DNA of 64,000 nucleotides from positions 2,914,001 through 2,978,000 of the forward strand of contig NZ_CP037954.1 in the NCBI RefSeq assembly GCF_004359195.1. Reading direction: 5' to 3'. The notes under the pieces were generated by a model that saw only the letters and a program-made list of their open reading frames with translations, ran no database searches and was not told the DNA's origin. Shown here piece by piece: positions 54,101 to 62,412 of this stretch. This stretch comes from Chryseobacterium salivictor (GTDB lineage Bacteria; Bacteroidota; Bacteroidia; Flavobacteriales; Weeksellaceae). The position numbers and the translations under genes are program-made. Positions within the stretch are counted from its first letter, which is position 1, and each line of letters opens with the position of its first letter.

Positions 54101-54171
54101 GTCCAGTTATTATCTTGACCATAATCATAACCAATAAAGGGAATATCAAATATTTTTTTCTTTAAACTCAT
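51106..54171 (-). CDS. traG: TraG conjugation ATPase (VirB4-like) with embedded DnaJ J-domain
   Basis: 1021 residues. It has the VirB4/TraG N-terminal domain, Walker A GPSGSGKS at 428-435 and Walker B ALIIEEAW at 790-797, with LSLNKVEQNKIF and QYLTYTT further on. VirB4 powers assembly and transport of the transfer channel. Between the two Walker boxes lies a J-domain (about residues 570-640): FYDILEIPFDATAEEIREKG, then HPD at 606-608 (SIYHPDKNTN), then FQVFEAYETLSDENNRKVYN. It is about 180 residues longer than the usual TraG, and the J-domain accounts for most of this. The gene overlaps TraF by four bases. No frameshift is seen, so the insertion is part of the protein. Confidence 0.9.
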   Translation of the reverse strand: MSLKKKIFDIPFIGYDYGQDNNWTFDVLIGQYGNPIIGIQINNIVEQYSADPYSYEHFHTILNQVVAIIGENHVVQKIDIFSKQKYVADQEKEFLQQKYSEHFDGRIYKTIDTILLFSEHVDHSKKKKAYTFSEKSYKILRDKCQKIFMLLDQNNCEPKFLKEKDFDYYMNGILSMKFSETPTFNNIKSTNEYLQIGNQYVKTISFVDIEKIELPSEIETYSTLGGNGTASDTAVDNFSFINELEEYRTIVYNQIISIPHQSAKHRELEKKKKKHEGVANNSPSNAIVANEIDELLHNVAMDGQLIVDAHFSIAYSADSLAQMEETQSLIENKLFMKGIIVSQNSYNQLELFRCCLPGNAVELKDYDLFTTTSEAALCFFFKESYPVNEDSNFYLRFTDRQGVPLKVDPSDLPMKTGRINNRNKFVLGPSGSGKSFLMNNIIEQYLTYNYDVVIVDTGDSYSGTCAYKGGRYIQYTEEKPITMNPFLMSKEEFNIEKIEFLANLIFLIWQGADGTISSTQKSILDNALMSYYHQFFNGGTNWHDGKDSDELFHFLKKYNIHEEDIYADYENEIKDAQNFYDILEIPFDATAEEIREKGRKLISIYHPDKNTNNPNYDANKFFQVFEAYETLSDENNRKVYNETQLIIAKAKNIIKRPETKDEWNESLRTAIVKRIVDLEEKLSVPELSFNTFYDFCDQFLPIYLNNKKHPIDEKEFKLRTFLFVLKDFYKGGRYGTTLNESADNTLFYEPFIVFEIDNVKDNPKLFPIVTLIIMDTFIQKMRLRKDRRKALIIEEAWKAIASKLMGGYILYLYKTVRKFWGEAIVVTQELGDIIGNTVVKDSIINNSDTFILLDQTKFKDNFEEISSLLSLNKVEQNKIFTINNLDNKYGRSRFKEFYLKRGSKGEVYGNEVSLEQYLTYTTEKPEKTAIEYYVKESENYDDALQLFVKDFKKLNDKMENMVSLINLYQKPLDKIAVNYYQSMRHKYKDQNVLKIIGNEMQDRNLSFSELINAKNYEHEKI

Positions 54172-54470
54172 GATTTATTTTTTTGTAAAAATTTTGCATT
54201 TTTAATTTGTACAGAAATGATATGCAGTTCTTCATCGTTCTTTGTTTTATTGTGAAGTCCTTTTGTATCCTGAGTTTTATAACTCATCCAAATTCCTATT
54301 CCGCCGACTGCTGCTCCTACAAGCAATCCCCAACCTCCAATTAAAGAAGACATAATAGCTACTGTCATAAAACCTCCGACTGCAAAACCCATAGCGTAAT
54401 AGATGTATTTGTCTTTTAATCCGAAAAAAACAAGGGGTTTTTTCAATCCCTTGTACAGTAAGTAGCCCAT
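54168..54470 (-). CDS. traF: conjugative transposon protein TraF (DUF4133, VirB3-like)
   Basis: 100 residues from the ATG at 54470, which overlaps the TraE stop as TAATG; the longer frame up to 54572 lies over TraE and reads as out-of-frame sequence. Two hydrophobic helices (YIYYAMGFAVGGFMTVAIM, GWGLLVGAAVGGIGIWMSY) and a charged tail match the DUF4133 VirB3-like inner-membrane protein. Its stop overlaps the TraG start (ATGA). Confidence 0.85.
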   Translation of the reverse strand: MGYLLYKGLKKPLVFFGLKDKYIYYAMGFAVGGFMTVAIMSSLIGGWGLLVGAAVGGIGIWMSYKTQDTKGLHNKTKNDEELHIISVQIKNAKFLQKNKS

Positions 54471-54757
54471 TAGAACATTGCAGCAATAAATGTTGGAACG
54501 ATCAATAGGAAAACACAAGCTCCACCCCAACCAACAATTTCCTTGTTGATGTCTTGGTCGCCGTTTGTCCACTTGTTGTAAATCCTGATTCCTCCAACGG
54601 TTCCTACAATAGCTGCAATAGCATAAATAAGAAGTTTAAGATCTGCCATGTAGCCAGATAATGTTGATGCGGCATTTGATAATGCGGCACTTCCACCCGA
54701 TTGTGCAAATACCGGAGTTAACGCTGAAAGCACGATCAATGCAGTGAACGCCTTTTT
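54470..54757 (-). CDS. traE: conjugative transposon protein TraE (DUF4134, VirB2-like)
   Basis: 95 residues from the ATG at 54757, preferred because it starts the signal peptide MKKAFTALIVLSALTPVFAQ; an ATG 33 bases upstream (54790) is possible. Two further hydrophobic helices (LKLLIYAIAAIVGTVGGIRI, WGGACVFLLIVPTFIAAMF) with a basic loop between match the DUF4134/TraE family, the VirB2-like pilin subunit. It is translationally linked to TraF. Confidence 0.85.
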   Translation of the reverse strand, partial: KKAFTALIVLSALTPVFAQSGGSAALSNAASTLSGYMADLKLLIYAIAAIVGTVGGIRIYNKWTNGDQDINKEIVGWGGACVFLLIVPTFIAAMF

Positions 54758-54898
54758 CATTAAATTGTGTTTTTTGCTTTTTTGATTCATAATAATTAAA
54801 TGTTAGATGTTAGAAATTAGATTTTGACCTTCGGTTTTGAGTACCTATTCAATGGTTTATGGGTGAAAATTCACATTAAATATTTTTAATTTTCCAGA

Positions 54899-55378
54899 TT
54901 ACATCATGGATTGATAAATCTTGTACCCATCATTATTTGAAATAAGTTGTACACTTGTTTCTGCAAGATTGAGCAGTTGGTGCCATTTATCTTTGCTTGT
55001 TTTATTTGGTATCGAATGCGTTTCTTCGTTGCTTGAACTCGGGATGACTTCATTATTCTGATGAAAAGAATCGATGTTTTGTTCAGATTCAAACTTCTCC
55101 CTCCAATAATCTATATCTTCTCTTTCTTCTGATTCTTCAATAGGAGAAGGCGATAATTCTCTTTTCGTAAATGAGTTTGGCATATTAAGATTTTCAACAT
55201 CTTCAATCCCAATGTCTTTTACATCATCCTCATATTTTTCTGAAAATTCCATTAAAGAAAACTCTTCTGTTTCTTCATTTTTTACGGTAATTTCTTTTTT
55301 CAGGAAAAGATCGTAGATCATGTTTCCTGCATAGTATAGAAAGTATAGCGCGATAACTATGGCGGCAAATTTTGTCAT
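54899..55378 (-). CDS. single-pass membrane protein of the conjugation operon
   Basis: 159 residues: one N-terminal membrane segment (FAAIVIALYFLYYAGNMIYDLFL) followed by a very acidic, probably disordered cytoplasmic or periplasmic part. No family was recognised. It lies between ParA/TraA and TraE, where small TraB-TraD-type proteins sit in CTnDOT-like elements. Confidence 0.55.
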   Translation of the reverse strand: MTKFAAIVIALYFLYYAGNMIYDLFLKKEITVKNEETEEFSLMEFSEKYEDDVKDIGIEDVENLNMPNSFTKRELSPSPIEESEEREDIDYWREKFESEQNIDSFHQNNEVIPSSSNEETHSIPNKTSKDKWHQLLNLAETSVQLISNNDGYKIYQSMM

Positions 55379-55419
55379 TTTACTATTTATTTTTATCTGT
55401 TACTTTATTGAAACTACCT

Positions 55420-56070
55420 TTAAATGGTAATCTGCAGTGTTTCATTGATGTAAGCAATGAATTCATTAAATGAATTCTTCACCGCGTATTTTTGTTCATA
55501 AGTGAGTTTTCTTGTATCAATACTTTGTAAGCAATTTCTCTTGAAAACAGGACTTTTAAGAAGCATTCCGTATTTTGTAATTTCTTCATCCATTCCTTGT
55601 TGATTTAGGTATTTGTAGCCTTTGTCATATTTTGATCGAATGAATACTCTTTCTGCCTGACTTTCCAGAAGTCCTAAAAAATTCACAAAAACTAAAGTTG
55701 ATTTTGCTGACACATCAGAATATTCAAATGGTATGACGATGAAATCACTATAAATCAACAAATCGCTGTATTTCGCATCAAGAGCTCCTGCCAAATCAAA
55801 CAAGTTAATTTCTTCACTTTCTTTTAAATTGATTAGAGTTTCAAAATCTGAAAATGGTTGTTCTTCCTCCTCTCCTATTATCTGCACATCGTACAACTTC
55901 GGAATATCCAACAATTCATCTTCTTTCCATTTATGATAAAATGATTTCTGATAATCAAAATCGAAAACCTTGATTTTCCTTTGAGATAATCCCGAAATAT
56001 AATTGGCAAAGGAGATTGCAAGCGTTGTTTTACCAGTTCCTCCTTTCTGTGTTCCAAATGTGATAATCAT
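55420..56070 (-). CDS. traA: ParA-family ATPase (TraA-like)
   Basis: 216 residues. Deviant Walker A GTQKGGTGKTTLA near the N-terminus (residues 6-18), then FDFDYQKSF and NLFDLAGALD, as in ParA/MinD-type ATPases. In CTnDOT-type elements the first gene of the tra operon encodes a ParA-like TraA. It follows the relaxase gene by 11 bp, so may join element partition or positioning to transfer. Confidence 0.8.
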   Translation of the reverse strand: MIITFGTQKGGTGKTTLAISFANYISGLSQRKIKVFDFDYQKSFYHKWKEDELLDIPKLYDVQIIGEEEEQPFSDFETLINLKESEEINLFDLAGALDAKYSDLLIYSDFIVIPFEYSDVSAKSTLVFVNFLGLLESQAERVFIRSKYDKGYKYLNQQGMDEEITKYGMLLKSPVFKRNCLQSIDTRKLTYEQKYAVKNSFNEFIAYINETLQITI

Positions 56071-56081
56071 TTCTTCTGATT

Positions 56082-57557
56082 TTATTTTTTCTTTTTTCGC
56101 TTCTTCCTCAGTTCGTTTTCAGCAGGATCTTTTGCTGCAGTTGAACTTTTCATGAATTCAAATAACATTTCATCAATGGCTTTATTTATTTCTGTTTTTT
56201 CTTTACTTTGTACTCTGATTTCATTTGCTTGAATCGGATTCATAAATTTTTGAAATTCCTTCTCTCCAATTAATGATTGAAGTTCTCCGATATAATGGTA
56301 TCGTGTATGAATAGCATATATTTTTTCGTCTTCGCCTCTGGTTATTGAAATATTCTTATCATAATTTTGCTTTGAATTTTTGATAAAATCTTTGACTTCA
56401 AACTGAACTTTTCGGTACATTTCCAAGTCTTTCTTTTTTCGATTTTCGAAAAGCATAAAATCTTTGATTTCAATTTTTGGATTGTTTTTGGAAATAAATT
56501 CCAACACTATTTTTTTCGATTCCTGATTTTGAATATTGTAATCTTTCAAGATTTCAAAAAGCTTTTTGTCTATTTTGTTCGGAGTGAAATCAAACAATTC
56601 ATTCATCTTCACAATATCACTTCCTTTATATACTTTTTGGGTTTTGTGATCGATCACCGTATATCCGAATGGATTTTTATCCTCTTTGCTATGAAAAACC
56701 ATATCAATCCCGAAAACATCTCGAAGCTTTTTTTGAAGTTCACTTTCAAACTCAATTTTCATTTTCAAATGATTTTCTATTTCTGATAATTTCTCTTCTG
56801 GAAGCATTGATCGCTTTCGTCTGTTATCTTCAACTTTGAAAACTTTGTTAGAATAAATCTCTTTGTATTTGCTCAAAATGGCTTTGATTTGTTTTCTTCT
56901 GTTATCATTTTTACCATTATCAAAAACAATTTGATTTCCTGAAATCGTTTTAAGTTTTACTCCGTTTTTTAAAATGTTAAAAGATTTTTCATCATTTGTG
57001 TTTTTGCTTAGCTTATATCCATTTCTTTTGAGTAAAGTTTCCAATTGATTAAGAGAACTTATTTTGTAATTCAGTAGTTTATCGAGTTCTTCTCCCGATT
57101 TTAATCCATATAATTTTTCCAAAGTATTGCTTAAAGCTTTCTGGGCTTTAAGCCTTTCATAACTATCATTAATCTTTTTTCCGCTCTGTTTATCTACTCT
57201 GGTAGAAATTAGATGTACATGATTATTGTCCGTATCATTATGAAAAACTACGATAAAAGGTTGGTTTCCGTAACCCATTTCTTCCATGAAGTTTTCCGCT
57301 ACCTTTGTCAATTCTTCTTTGCTGTGCTGCTGAAACTTTGTAGAGATCACCACGTGAAATTGTGGCTTCTTTACTTTTTCACTTTTCGAAATTGATTTGA
57401 AATAATCTCTAACTTCCTGCTGATTGCTGTTTTCATTAATGAACGATGGAAAATTTTTCATCAGCATTAATTCTCCTGTTCCTTTCTCTACTTTTTTATC
57501 ATTGTATTTTACCCCATTGAAATCTGAACCTGATGAACCTAAAATCTTAATGATCAT
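56082..57557 (-). CDS. relaxase / mobilisation nuclease (MobB-like)
   Basis: 491 residues. The relaxase core contains the three-His metal site within VVFHNDTDNNHVHLISTRVD (about residue 110-130) and an upstream FHVVIST motif. The remaining part is helical and basic, ending in a Lys-rich tail (LRKKRKKKK). It nicks oriT and covalently carries the DNA strand into the recipient. Its start overlaps the small RHH gene by 11 bases, a standard mob operon layout. A Tyr near the N-terminus (YNDKK) could be the catalytic residue. Confidence 0.87.
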   Translation of the reverse strand: MIIKILGSSGSDFNGVKYNDKKVEKGTGELMLMKNFPSFINENSNQQEVRDYFKSISKSEKVKKPQFHVVISTKFQQHSKEELTKVAENFMEEMGYGNQPFIVVFHNDTDNNHVHLISTRVDKQSGKKINDSYERLKAQKALSNTLEKLYGLKSGEELDKLLNYKISSLNQLETLLKRNGYKLSKNTNDEKSFNILKNGVKLKTISGNQIVFDNGKNDNRRKQIKAILSKYKEIYSNKVFKVEDNRRKRSMLPEEKLSEIENHLKMKIEFESELQKKLRDVFGIDMVFHSKEDKNPFGYTVIDHKTQKVYKGSDIVKMNELFDFTPNKIDKKLFEILKDYNIQNQESKKIVLEFISKNNPKIEIKDFMLFENRKKKDLEMYRKVQFEVKDFIKNSKQNYDKNISITRGEDEKIYAIHTRYHYIGELQSLIGEKEFQKFMNPIQANEIRVQSKEKTEINKAIDEMLFEFMKSSTAAKDPAENELRKKRKKKK

Positions 57558-57903
57558 TTGCGATTAATGAATAGATTTTCTTAAAAATTTCGTTTTGTTT
57601 TTCTTTCAGTTCAATGACTGTTTTTAATTGTTCACCGAAATTTTTCAAATCTCCGCTACTAATAAATTTTTGACCATTTGCAATTTTTGCTACCTGATTG
57701 ATATTAGTTTCAATCTTTGCAAAAACATTATCTTGTTTTTCAATAAACGCCAATACTTTTCTTCTCTCATCATTTAAAATTCTGTTCTCAACGGAATCAA
57801 TGATTAAACTACTCAGAGAAATGTTCTTTTTTTGACAAAGTCTTTTCCAGCTTTCTTTACGATATTTTTGTATTCTTAAGAAAATGCGTACTTCCTTTTC
57901 CAT
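57547..57903 (-). CDS. ribbon-helix-helix mobilisation protein (MobA-like)
   Basis: 118 residues; an RHH-like N-terminus (EVRIFLRIQKYRKESWKRLCQKKNISLSSLIIDSV) and a coiled-coil C-terminus. These proteins bind near oriT and recruit the relaxase. It overlaps the relaxase start by 11 bases. The nic site was not identified; it is usually upstream of such a gene, here in the region before 57904 or beyond. Confidence 0.78.
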   Translation of the reverse strand: MEKEVRIFLRIQKYRKESWKRLCQKKNISLSSLIIDSVENRILNDERRKVLAFIEKQDNVFAKIETNINQVAKIANGQKFISSGDLKNFGEQLKTVIELKEKQNEIFKKIYSLIANDH

Positions 57904-57919
57904 TGTTCTCCATAAAAAC

Positions 57920-58714
57920 TTATGGTAAATAAGGTTTTAACCAATTGGAATATCCTTGAACTTCTCCATATGTGTAATACGTTGTGGACATTGCGGTTAA
58001 GGAAGTTTGAGGGATTTGAATGGAGAAATTTTCCAATAATGCGGGAAAAAATTGGGTTGAATTTTCGGTATGCAGTAATACTACCTGATTAGAAATATAT
58101 CCTATATCACTATAGATGCTTTGAATGTTTATAAAAGCATGATCGGTTATGGGATCTGAATCAGTCGACCTGTATATGTGAAACTTCACATTGACAATCC
58201 CATGAACCTTTCTAAAAAGCACAGATCCTTTCAGGACTCCAAAATTTTTGGTTCCAATCATATAGTGTTTAGAAGCTGTTAAATAAGCATTGGTATTTCC
58301 CCAATGATTTACCGGAATCGACCAATTGGAAGTGCATGAAATTCCTGCAGTACTATTGTGGTCAAATGATAAGAAAATCACATATTCAACAGGTTGCTTT
58401 TCTTTTGAAAATGATTGCCATAAAGAACCATCAAAGTGATATAAACCAGGCTCTGTCACATGAATTACTTGTCCTGATAAATTGGAAGGTAGAGATGTCG
58501 AAAATACTACAGCTCCCTTTTTTGCAGAAGAATATGTTTTTACTACAAGTTGATCTCCCGTAATTCGTGGGGAAATGATACCATCATAATGATTAATATC
58601 GTCCGGCTTTCCTACTACTTCTAAAGTGGTTTCGGGAGTTTGGGTATTGATTCCGACTTGTCCTTTGATTGTTATTATAGTCGACATAAACAACAAATAA
58701 CTCAATTTTCTCAT
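57920..58714 (-). CDS. secreted T9SS-era structural protein with conserved flavobacterial N-terminus
   Basis: 264 residues from ATG at 58714, which begins the signal peptide MRKLSYLLFMSTIITIKGQ; the longer frame to 58804 only adds untypical residues. The mature start VGINTQTPETTLEVVGKPDD is typical of flavobacterial surface or fibre-like proteins, followed by a variable C-terminal beta-rich domain. It sits directly upstream of the mob genes on the same strand and may be cargo or a surface factor of the ICE. Function unknown. Confidence 0.6.
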   Translation of the reverse strand: MRKLSYLLFMSTIITIKGQVGINTQTPETTLEVVGKPDDINHYDGIISPRITGDQLVVKTYSSAKKGAVVFSTSLPSNLSGQVIHVTEPGLYHFDGSLWQSFSKEKQPVEYVIFLSFDHNSTAGISCTSNWSIPVNHWGNTNAYLTASKHYMIGTKNFGVLKGSVLFRKVHGIVNVKFHIYRSTDSDPITDHAFINIQSIYSDIGYISNQVVLLHTENSTQFFPALLENFSIQIPQTSLTAMSTTYYTYGEVQGYSNWLKPYLP

Positions 58715-58804
58715 GAATTTTGGATTAAAATTTCTGAGACAAAATTGAGCGTTAAATAAATATAAAACAATAGTAATCAAACCATTAACACTAAAAAAGA
58801 ACAA

Positions 58805-59569
58805 TCTGGAATGATGTGAAATTGCAAAAGATTAAAAAAGAATGATATGGATTAATTTGATTTTTTTGAAAATAGAAAAGAATGGTTAGGTCAACACATC
58901 GTCTTGAAGATAATCTTTTGAAAAATTAAAAATGGCTCATGATTTTGAAGTGAGGTTAGACCTTTCAAAAGATTCTAAAATAATAATTAGAGGAAATACA
59001 TCTGAATCTGTAAAATGAATTTCACAGGAAAAGATATCTTTTCTACTTTATCGTAAGGAGTCCATTTATTTTTACCATATTGAAAATCATGAAGCTCGTA
59101 GTGTTATTCACCAGAACTTTTTCAATAATTTTCCTATATAAAATCTCCGGTTTGTGAGGGTAGAAGTTTTATTTCATTAGAAGTCTGTTTTGCAAAAAAG
59201 AAACCTTCCATTGCAATTTGGTCTTTATTTTTATATACCATCACAGCTGCATCTATAAATTCTTTTGCAGCAGATTTGCTTCGGGAAAAGATTTCTGCTC
59301 CCTTAAAGAAAATGGTAACACTCTTCTGGCTGTCAATAACCTTTTCTACATAAAATAATAACTTTCGCCCGCTTTGTATTGCATATAATGCAGGAATAGT
59401 ATAGATAATAAATCAAATGTATAAACTCCTGTTCTCTATTAAGGATATGGAGGGAATGTTTCAAAAGGCAACCGTACGACTATTAAGACAAAGAAAAATT
59501 ATGTATTTTAATTTTAATAACAATTATTTTACTATTTTTAGTTAAGGAAACTTCCAAAAACTATTAACC
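58805..59569. other. long intergenic region upstream of the caspase operon
   Basis: No complete gene. It contains a fragment with coding character on the minus strand (listed separately), and otherwise AT-rich sequence. It is a plausible place for the oriT or for promoters of the caspase operon (plus) and the ICE cargo gene (minus), but no nic-like or box motif could be named. Confidence 0.4.
59134..59412 (-). pseudogene. coding remnant without start codon
   Basis: An open minus-strand frame of 92 codons, ending at TAG 59134-59136, translates to sensible protein (TIPALYAIQSGRKLLFYVEK, then KSVTIFFKGAEIFSRSKSAA, ending LPSQTGDFI). It is bounded upstream by TGA at 59413-59415 without an ATG in its first 60 residues. 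It therefore looks like the 3' part of a lost gene. No family was recognised. Confidence 0.4.
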
Positions 59570-61426
59570 ATGTCTAGAATCGCAATATGTATTGGAGTGA
59601 ATAATGTCCAAAATTTCACACCTCTGAAAGGTGCTTCAAAAGGTGCTGTCGAATTCTCCAAATGGGCTACAGCGCAAGGCTACGATATAAAACTATTTAC
59701 GGACGAAAATAAAAATATTGTTCGTGTAAGGGACATATACGATTGTATCAATCAGTGTTTGGAGGAAATGAAATATAACCAAATTATAGTTTATTTTTCG
59801 GGACATGGCATCTCCCGCGGACCAAATCAGGAATTCTGGTTTCTTTCTGAGGGCGGTAACAACGGAAATGAAATAGTTGATCTGACCAGATCTGCTGATA
59901 ATGCCGTAAGATGCCCGATCCCCTACGTACTATTTATTTCTGATGCCTGCCGATCCTTGCCAACGGATGAAATCCATACAACCGGCGGACAGACTATATT
60001 TCCAAACCAAAAAATTGATTCGGGCAATACCATAGACATATTTTACGCAACAAGACCAGGTGCCCCAGCCTTTGAAATTGCTGGTGACAGTTTAAAAGAG
60101 GCACATGGAATATTTACGGAATCCCTAATCGCTTATTTGTCAGGTGAATTTCTGGAGACCATTGTTAACAATACTATAGAGGACGGTGCTAAAATCCAGA
60201 GATATCTAGACAAATATTACGACGTAAAGCAACTTACTGCGGACTTCAATTATAAAAGTTTACTTCAGCAAAATCAAAAATGGATTATTTCTGGGCCTGA
60301 AGTGGATATAAAACTAAAGGAATTTGTTGAGAGTAGATCCTTTGGAATTACAAAAGGGCAGTCGCCAGAAATTAGGGTCAACAATCATAAACAGGAACAT
60401 CCATTATCAATATTCACAGATGAACAAGGAAAAAATCTAATCCTTAACCGTGTAAAGCCACCCAAACCGATAATTCACCCAATAGATCCTCTTCCTTATA
60501 AAATCAATAAAATGGAACAACTAAGAGAGTTTTCAGTAAGTTTATGGAAGGAAAGGTCTGATGTCGATCATATTAGGAATAAAGTAGCACATTTAGCGGA
60601 AGAAAAAATATTCGCTTCGGAGCAACTTTTTGATGATCCTATTTACAATAAGTATACAGGCATAGAGGTCATTGGCGAAGAAATTATTGATCTTATTACT
60701 CCATATAATTCTCTTAATGCACCCTGGAAACATAGAAATAAAAATTCAATCTCCTTTCATCCGGATGATCCGTACCGACCAACTTCATGGAGTCTTTTAA
60801 GACTAAAAGGTGATAGATCTGTACCAATAGCCATAATTGAGGGTTTTATTGCACAGCTTGTCTTCAAAGACGGATATCTTTTTACAGTTAATTATTCACC
60901 GGCAAAAACGAATCATTATACGTATGATGATTATCAGTCCAAGAAAGACGAAGTGACAAAAAAACGTAGTCTAATTGCTATTTCTGCCAACAATGGATTT
61001 AATTATAAAGAAGCATTCCAAAAGGTAGACTTCAGTAATTTCTATGGATCATATAATGATGCTGGCAGTTTCCTAAGAATGGGTAAATCCTTAGATCCAG
61101 CACTTGGAATGTATGCAGCATATGCTTTTAGGGAGTCCGGTGATTTTTACAAAATCAGATCTGTGTACAAGTACATGGCTATGGATAACCCCTATGTACC
61201 CTTTGATGTTGCTATGCTTGCAGGAAAACTGAACGCTGATAGACCGACAGCCGCATTTTGTCCTTTAATGTCCATCGGGTGGTCTTATAAACATTTATAT
61301 GAAGATTTCATTAATCCGAAAATTATTGATGCCACAAAATATCTGGAACCGGGATTATGGACAACTTTTACAAGCAAAGGAACCGAATTACTTATTACCG
61401 AAATTCTAAATAACCAACATATATGA
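59570..61426 (+). CDS. caspase-like (C14) protease with large C-terminal domain
   Basis: 618 residues. The N-terminal 240 residues are a caspase-fold peptidase (IAICIGVNNVQNFTPLKGAS) with catalytic His79 (VYFSGHGISR) and Cys127 (LFISDACRSL). Residues about 270-618 form a domain of unknown type with many aromatic residues, which could sense a signal or hold the protease inactive. There is no signal peptide, so it is cytoplasmic. It overlaps the hydrolase gene by four bases (ATGA). Bacterial caspases often trigger suicide upon infection when attached to sensors; a defence role is likely but unproven here. Confidence 0.8.
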   Translation: MSRIAICIGVNNVQNFTPLKGASKGAVEFSKWATAQGYDIKLFTDENKNIVRVRDIYDCINQCLEEMKYNQIIVYFSGHGISRGPNQEFWFLSEGGNNGNEIVDLTRSADNAVRCPIPYVLFISDACRSLPTDEIHTTGGQTIFPNQKIDSGNTIDIFYATRPGAPAFEIAGDSLKEAHGIFTESLIAYLSGEFLETIVNNTIEDGAKIQRYLDKYYDVKQLTADFNYKSLLQQNQKWIISGPEVDIKLKEFVESRSFGITKGQSPEIRVNNHKQEHPLSIFTDEQGKNLILNRVKPPKPIIHPIDPLPYKINKMEQLREFSVSLWKERSDVDHIRNKVAHLAEEKIFASEQLFDDPIYNKYTGIEVIGEEIIDLITPYNSLNAPWKHRNKNSISFHPDDPYRPTSWSLLRLKGDRSVPIAIIEGFIAQLVFKDGYLFTVNYSPAKTNHYTYDDYQSKKDEVTKKRSLIAISANNGFNYKEAFQKVDFSNFYGSYNDAGSFLRMGKSLDPALGMYAAYAFRESGDFYKIRSVYKYMAMDNPYVPFDVAMLAGKLNADRPTAAFCPLMSIGWSYKHLYEDFINPKIIDATKYLEPGLWTTFTSKGTELLITEILNNQHI

Positions 61427-62298
61427 AACTAGTATTAATACATGGGCGTTCACAACAGAAATTTGATGAAAAGACCCTAAAAGAAGAATGGATAGCCGCA
61501 CTCAATGAGGGCCTACAAAAAAATGAACTTTCTCTGAACATTTCCGAAGAGGACATCATCTTTCCTTACTACGGCAAAATGCTGATGAAGTTGATAGATG
61601 ACAGAAATAGTTATCAGAAGGATGTCATCGAAAAGGGATCTAATGGTGTCGACCCTGAATTTGCACTATTCTGTTCGGAGTTTCTGGGCCAGATAGCTGT
61701 CAATGCAAACATCTCAGATGATAAAATAGCTGCAATCGGGGATATAGCAGTTACCGAAAAGGGTCCGCTAAACTGGCCTTGGGTGCTGGCAATTTTAAGG
61801 GCAATTGATTCTGAATCCGATTTTGGGCAGGACACCCTCTGGGCAATTACAAATGATGTTTATCATTACCTCAGAAATCCTTTTATAAGAAAGACAATAA
61901 ATGAGTTTGTCACTTCTTTTATACCTGACGAAAAATGTGTCTGGGTAGGACATTCCCTCGGAACTGTCATTAGCTATGATATTCTCAGCAAGTATAATAT
62001 TCCGAATATCAATGAAATAATTTCAGTTGGCTCGCCACTGGGAATGAACGTAATAAAAAGAAATATGGAAAGCCCATTATTGATGCCACCCTGCTCAATT
62101 AATGGTTGGTACAATGCTTTTGATAAGAACGATACTGTTTCACTTTTTCCATTATCAAAACCCCATTTCACAACCGATCCAATAATTACAAACTTCGACG
62201 GGGTAAAGAATGACACAAAGAACAAGCATGGAATAACAGGATATTTAAAAGATAAAGAAGTCGCTTTAAGAATTTATAACGCTCTTGCCAATAAGTAG
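61423..62298 (+). CDS. alpha/beta hydrolase paired with the caspase-like protease
   Basis: 291 residues. An LVLIHGRSQQ start (oxyanion region) and the nucleophile elbow VGHSLGTVISYDI (Ser at about 176). A likely acid in NAFDKNDTVSLFP and His in HGITGYLKD complete a Ser-Asp-His triad. It is coupled to the caspase gene by ATGA, suggesting they act together: the protease may cleave the hydrolase to activate it, or the hydrolase may be the lipase/esterase effector. No signal peptide. The substrate is unknown. Confidence 0.78.
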   Translation: MKLVLIHGRSQQKFDEKTLKEEWIAALNEGLQKNELSLNISEEDIIFPYYGKMLMKLIDDRNSYQKDVIEKGSNGVDPEFALFCSEFLGQIAVNANISDDKIAAIGDIAVTEKGPLNWPWVLAILRAIDSESDFGQDTLWAITNDVYHYLRNPFIRKTINEFVTSFIPDEKCVWVGHSLGTVISYDILSKYNIPNINEIISVGSPLGMNVIKRNMESPLLMPPCSINGWYNAFDKNDTVSLFPLSKPHFTTDPIITNFDGVKNDTKNKHGITGYLKDKEVALRIYNALANK

Positions 62299-62329
62299 AT
62301 TTACATCTACCGACAGCTAATGCAAAGAA

Positions 62330-62368
62330 AGTAAAAAGGCGGTCAATAATAGAGACTGCCTTTTTACT
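62330..62368. terminator. bidirectional terminator between the hydrolase and the AraC-type gene
   Basis: 15-bp stem (62330-62344 with 62354-62368) with one G-U pair, 9-base loop and A/T flanks, lying between two convergent genes. Confidence 0.85.
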
Positions 62369-62412
62369 TTTCCACTTTCTGAAAATATGTATCTTTAATT
62401 TTATCAAGAAAC

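Noticed and set aside
54471..54572. N-terminal extension of TraF up to 54572
   Set aside because: That part overlaps TraE out of frame and has no membrane or DUF4133 character; the TAATG overlap at 54470 gives the family-like protein.
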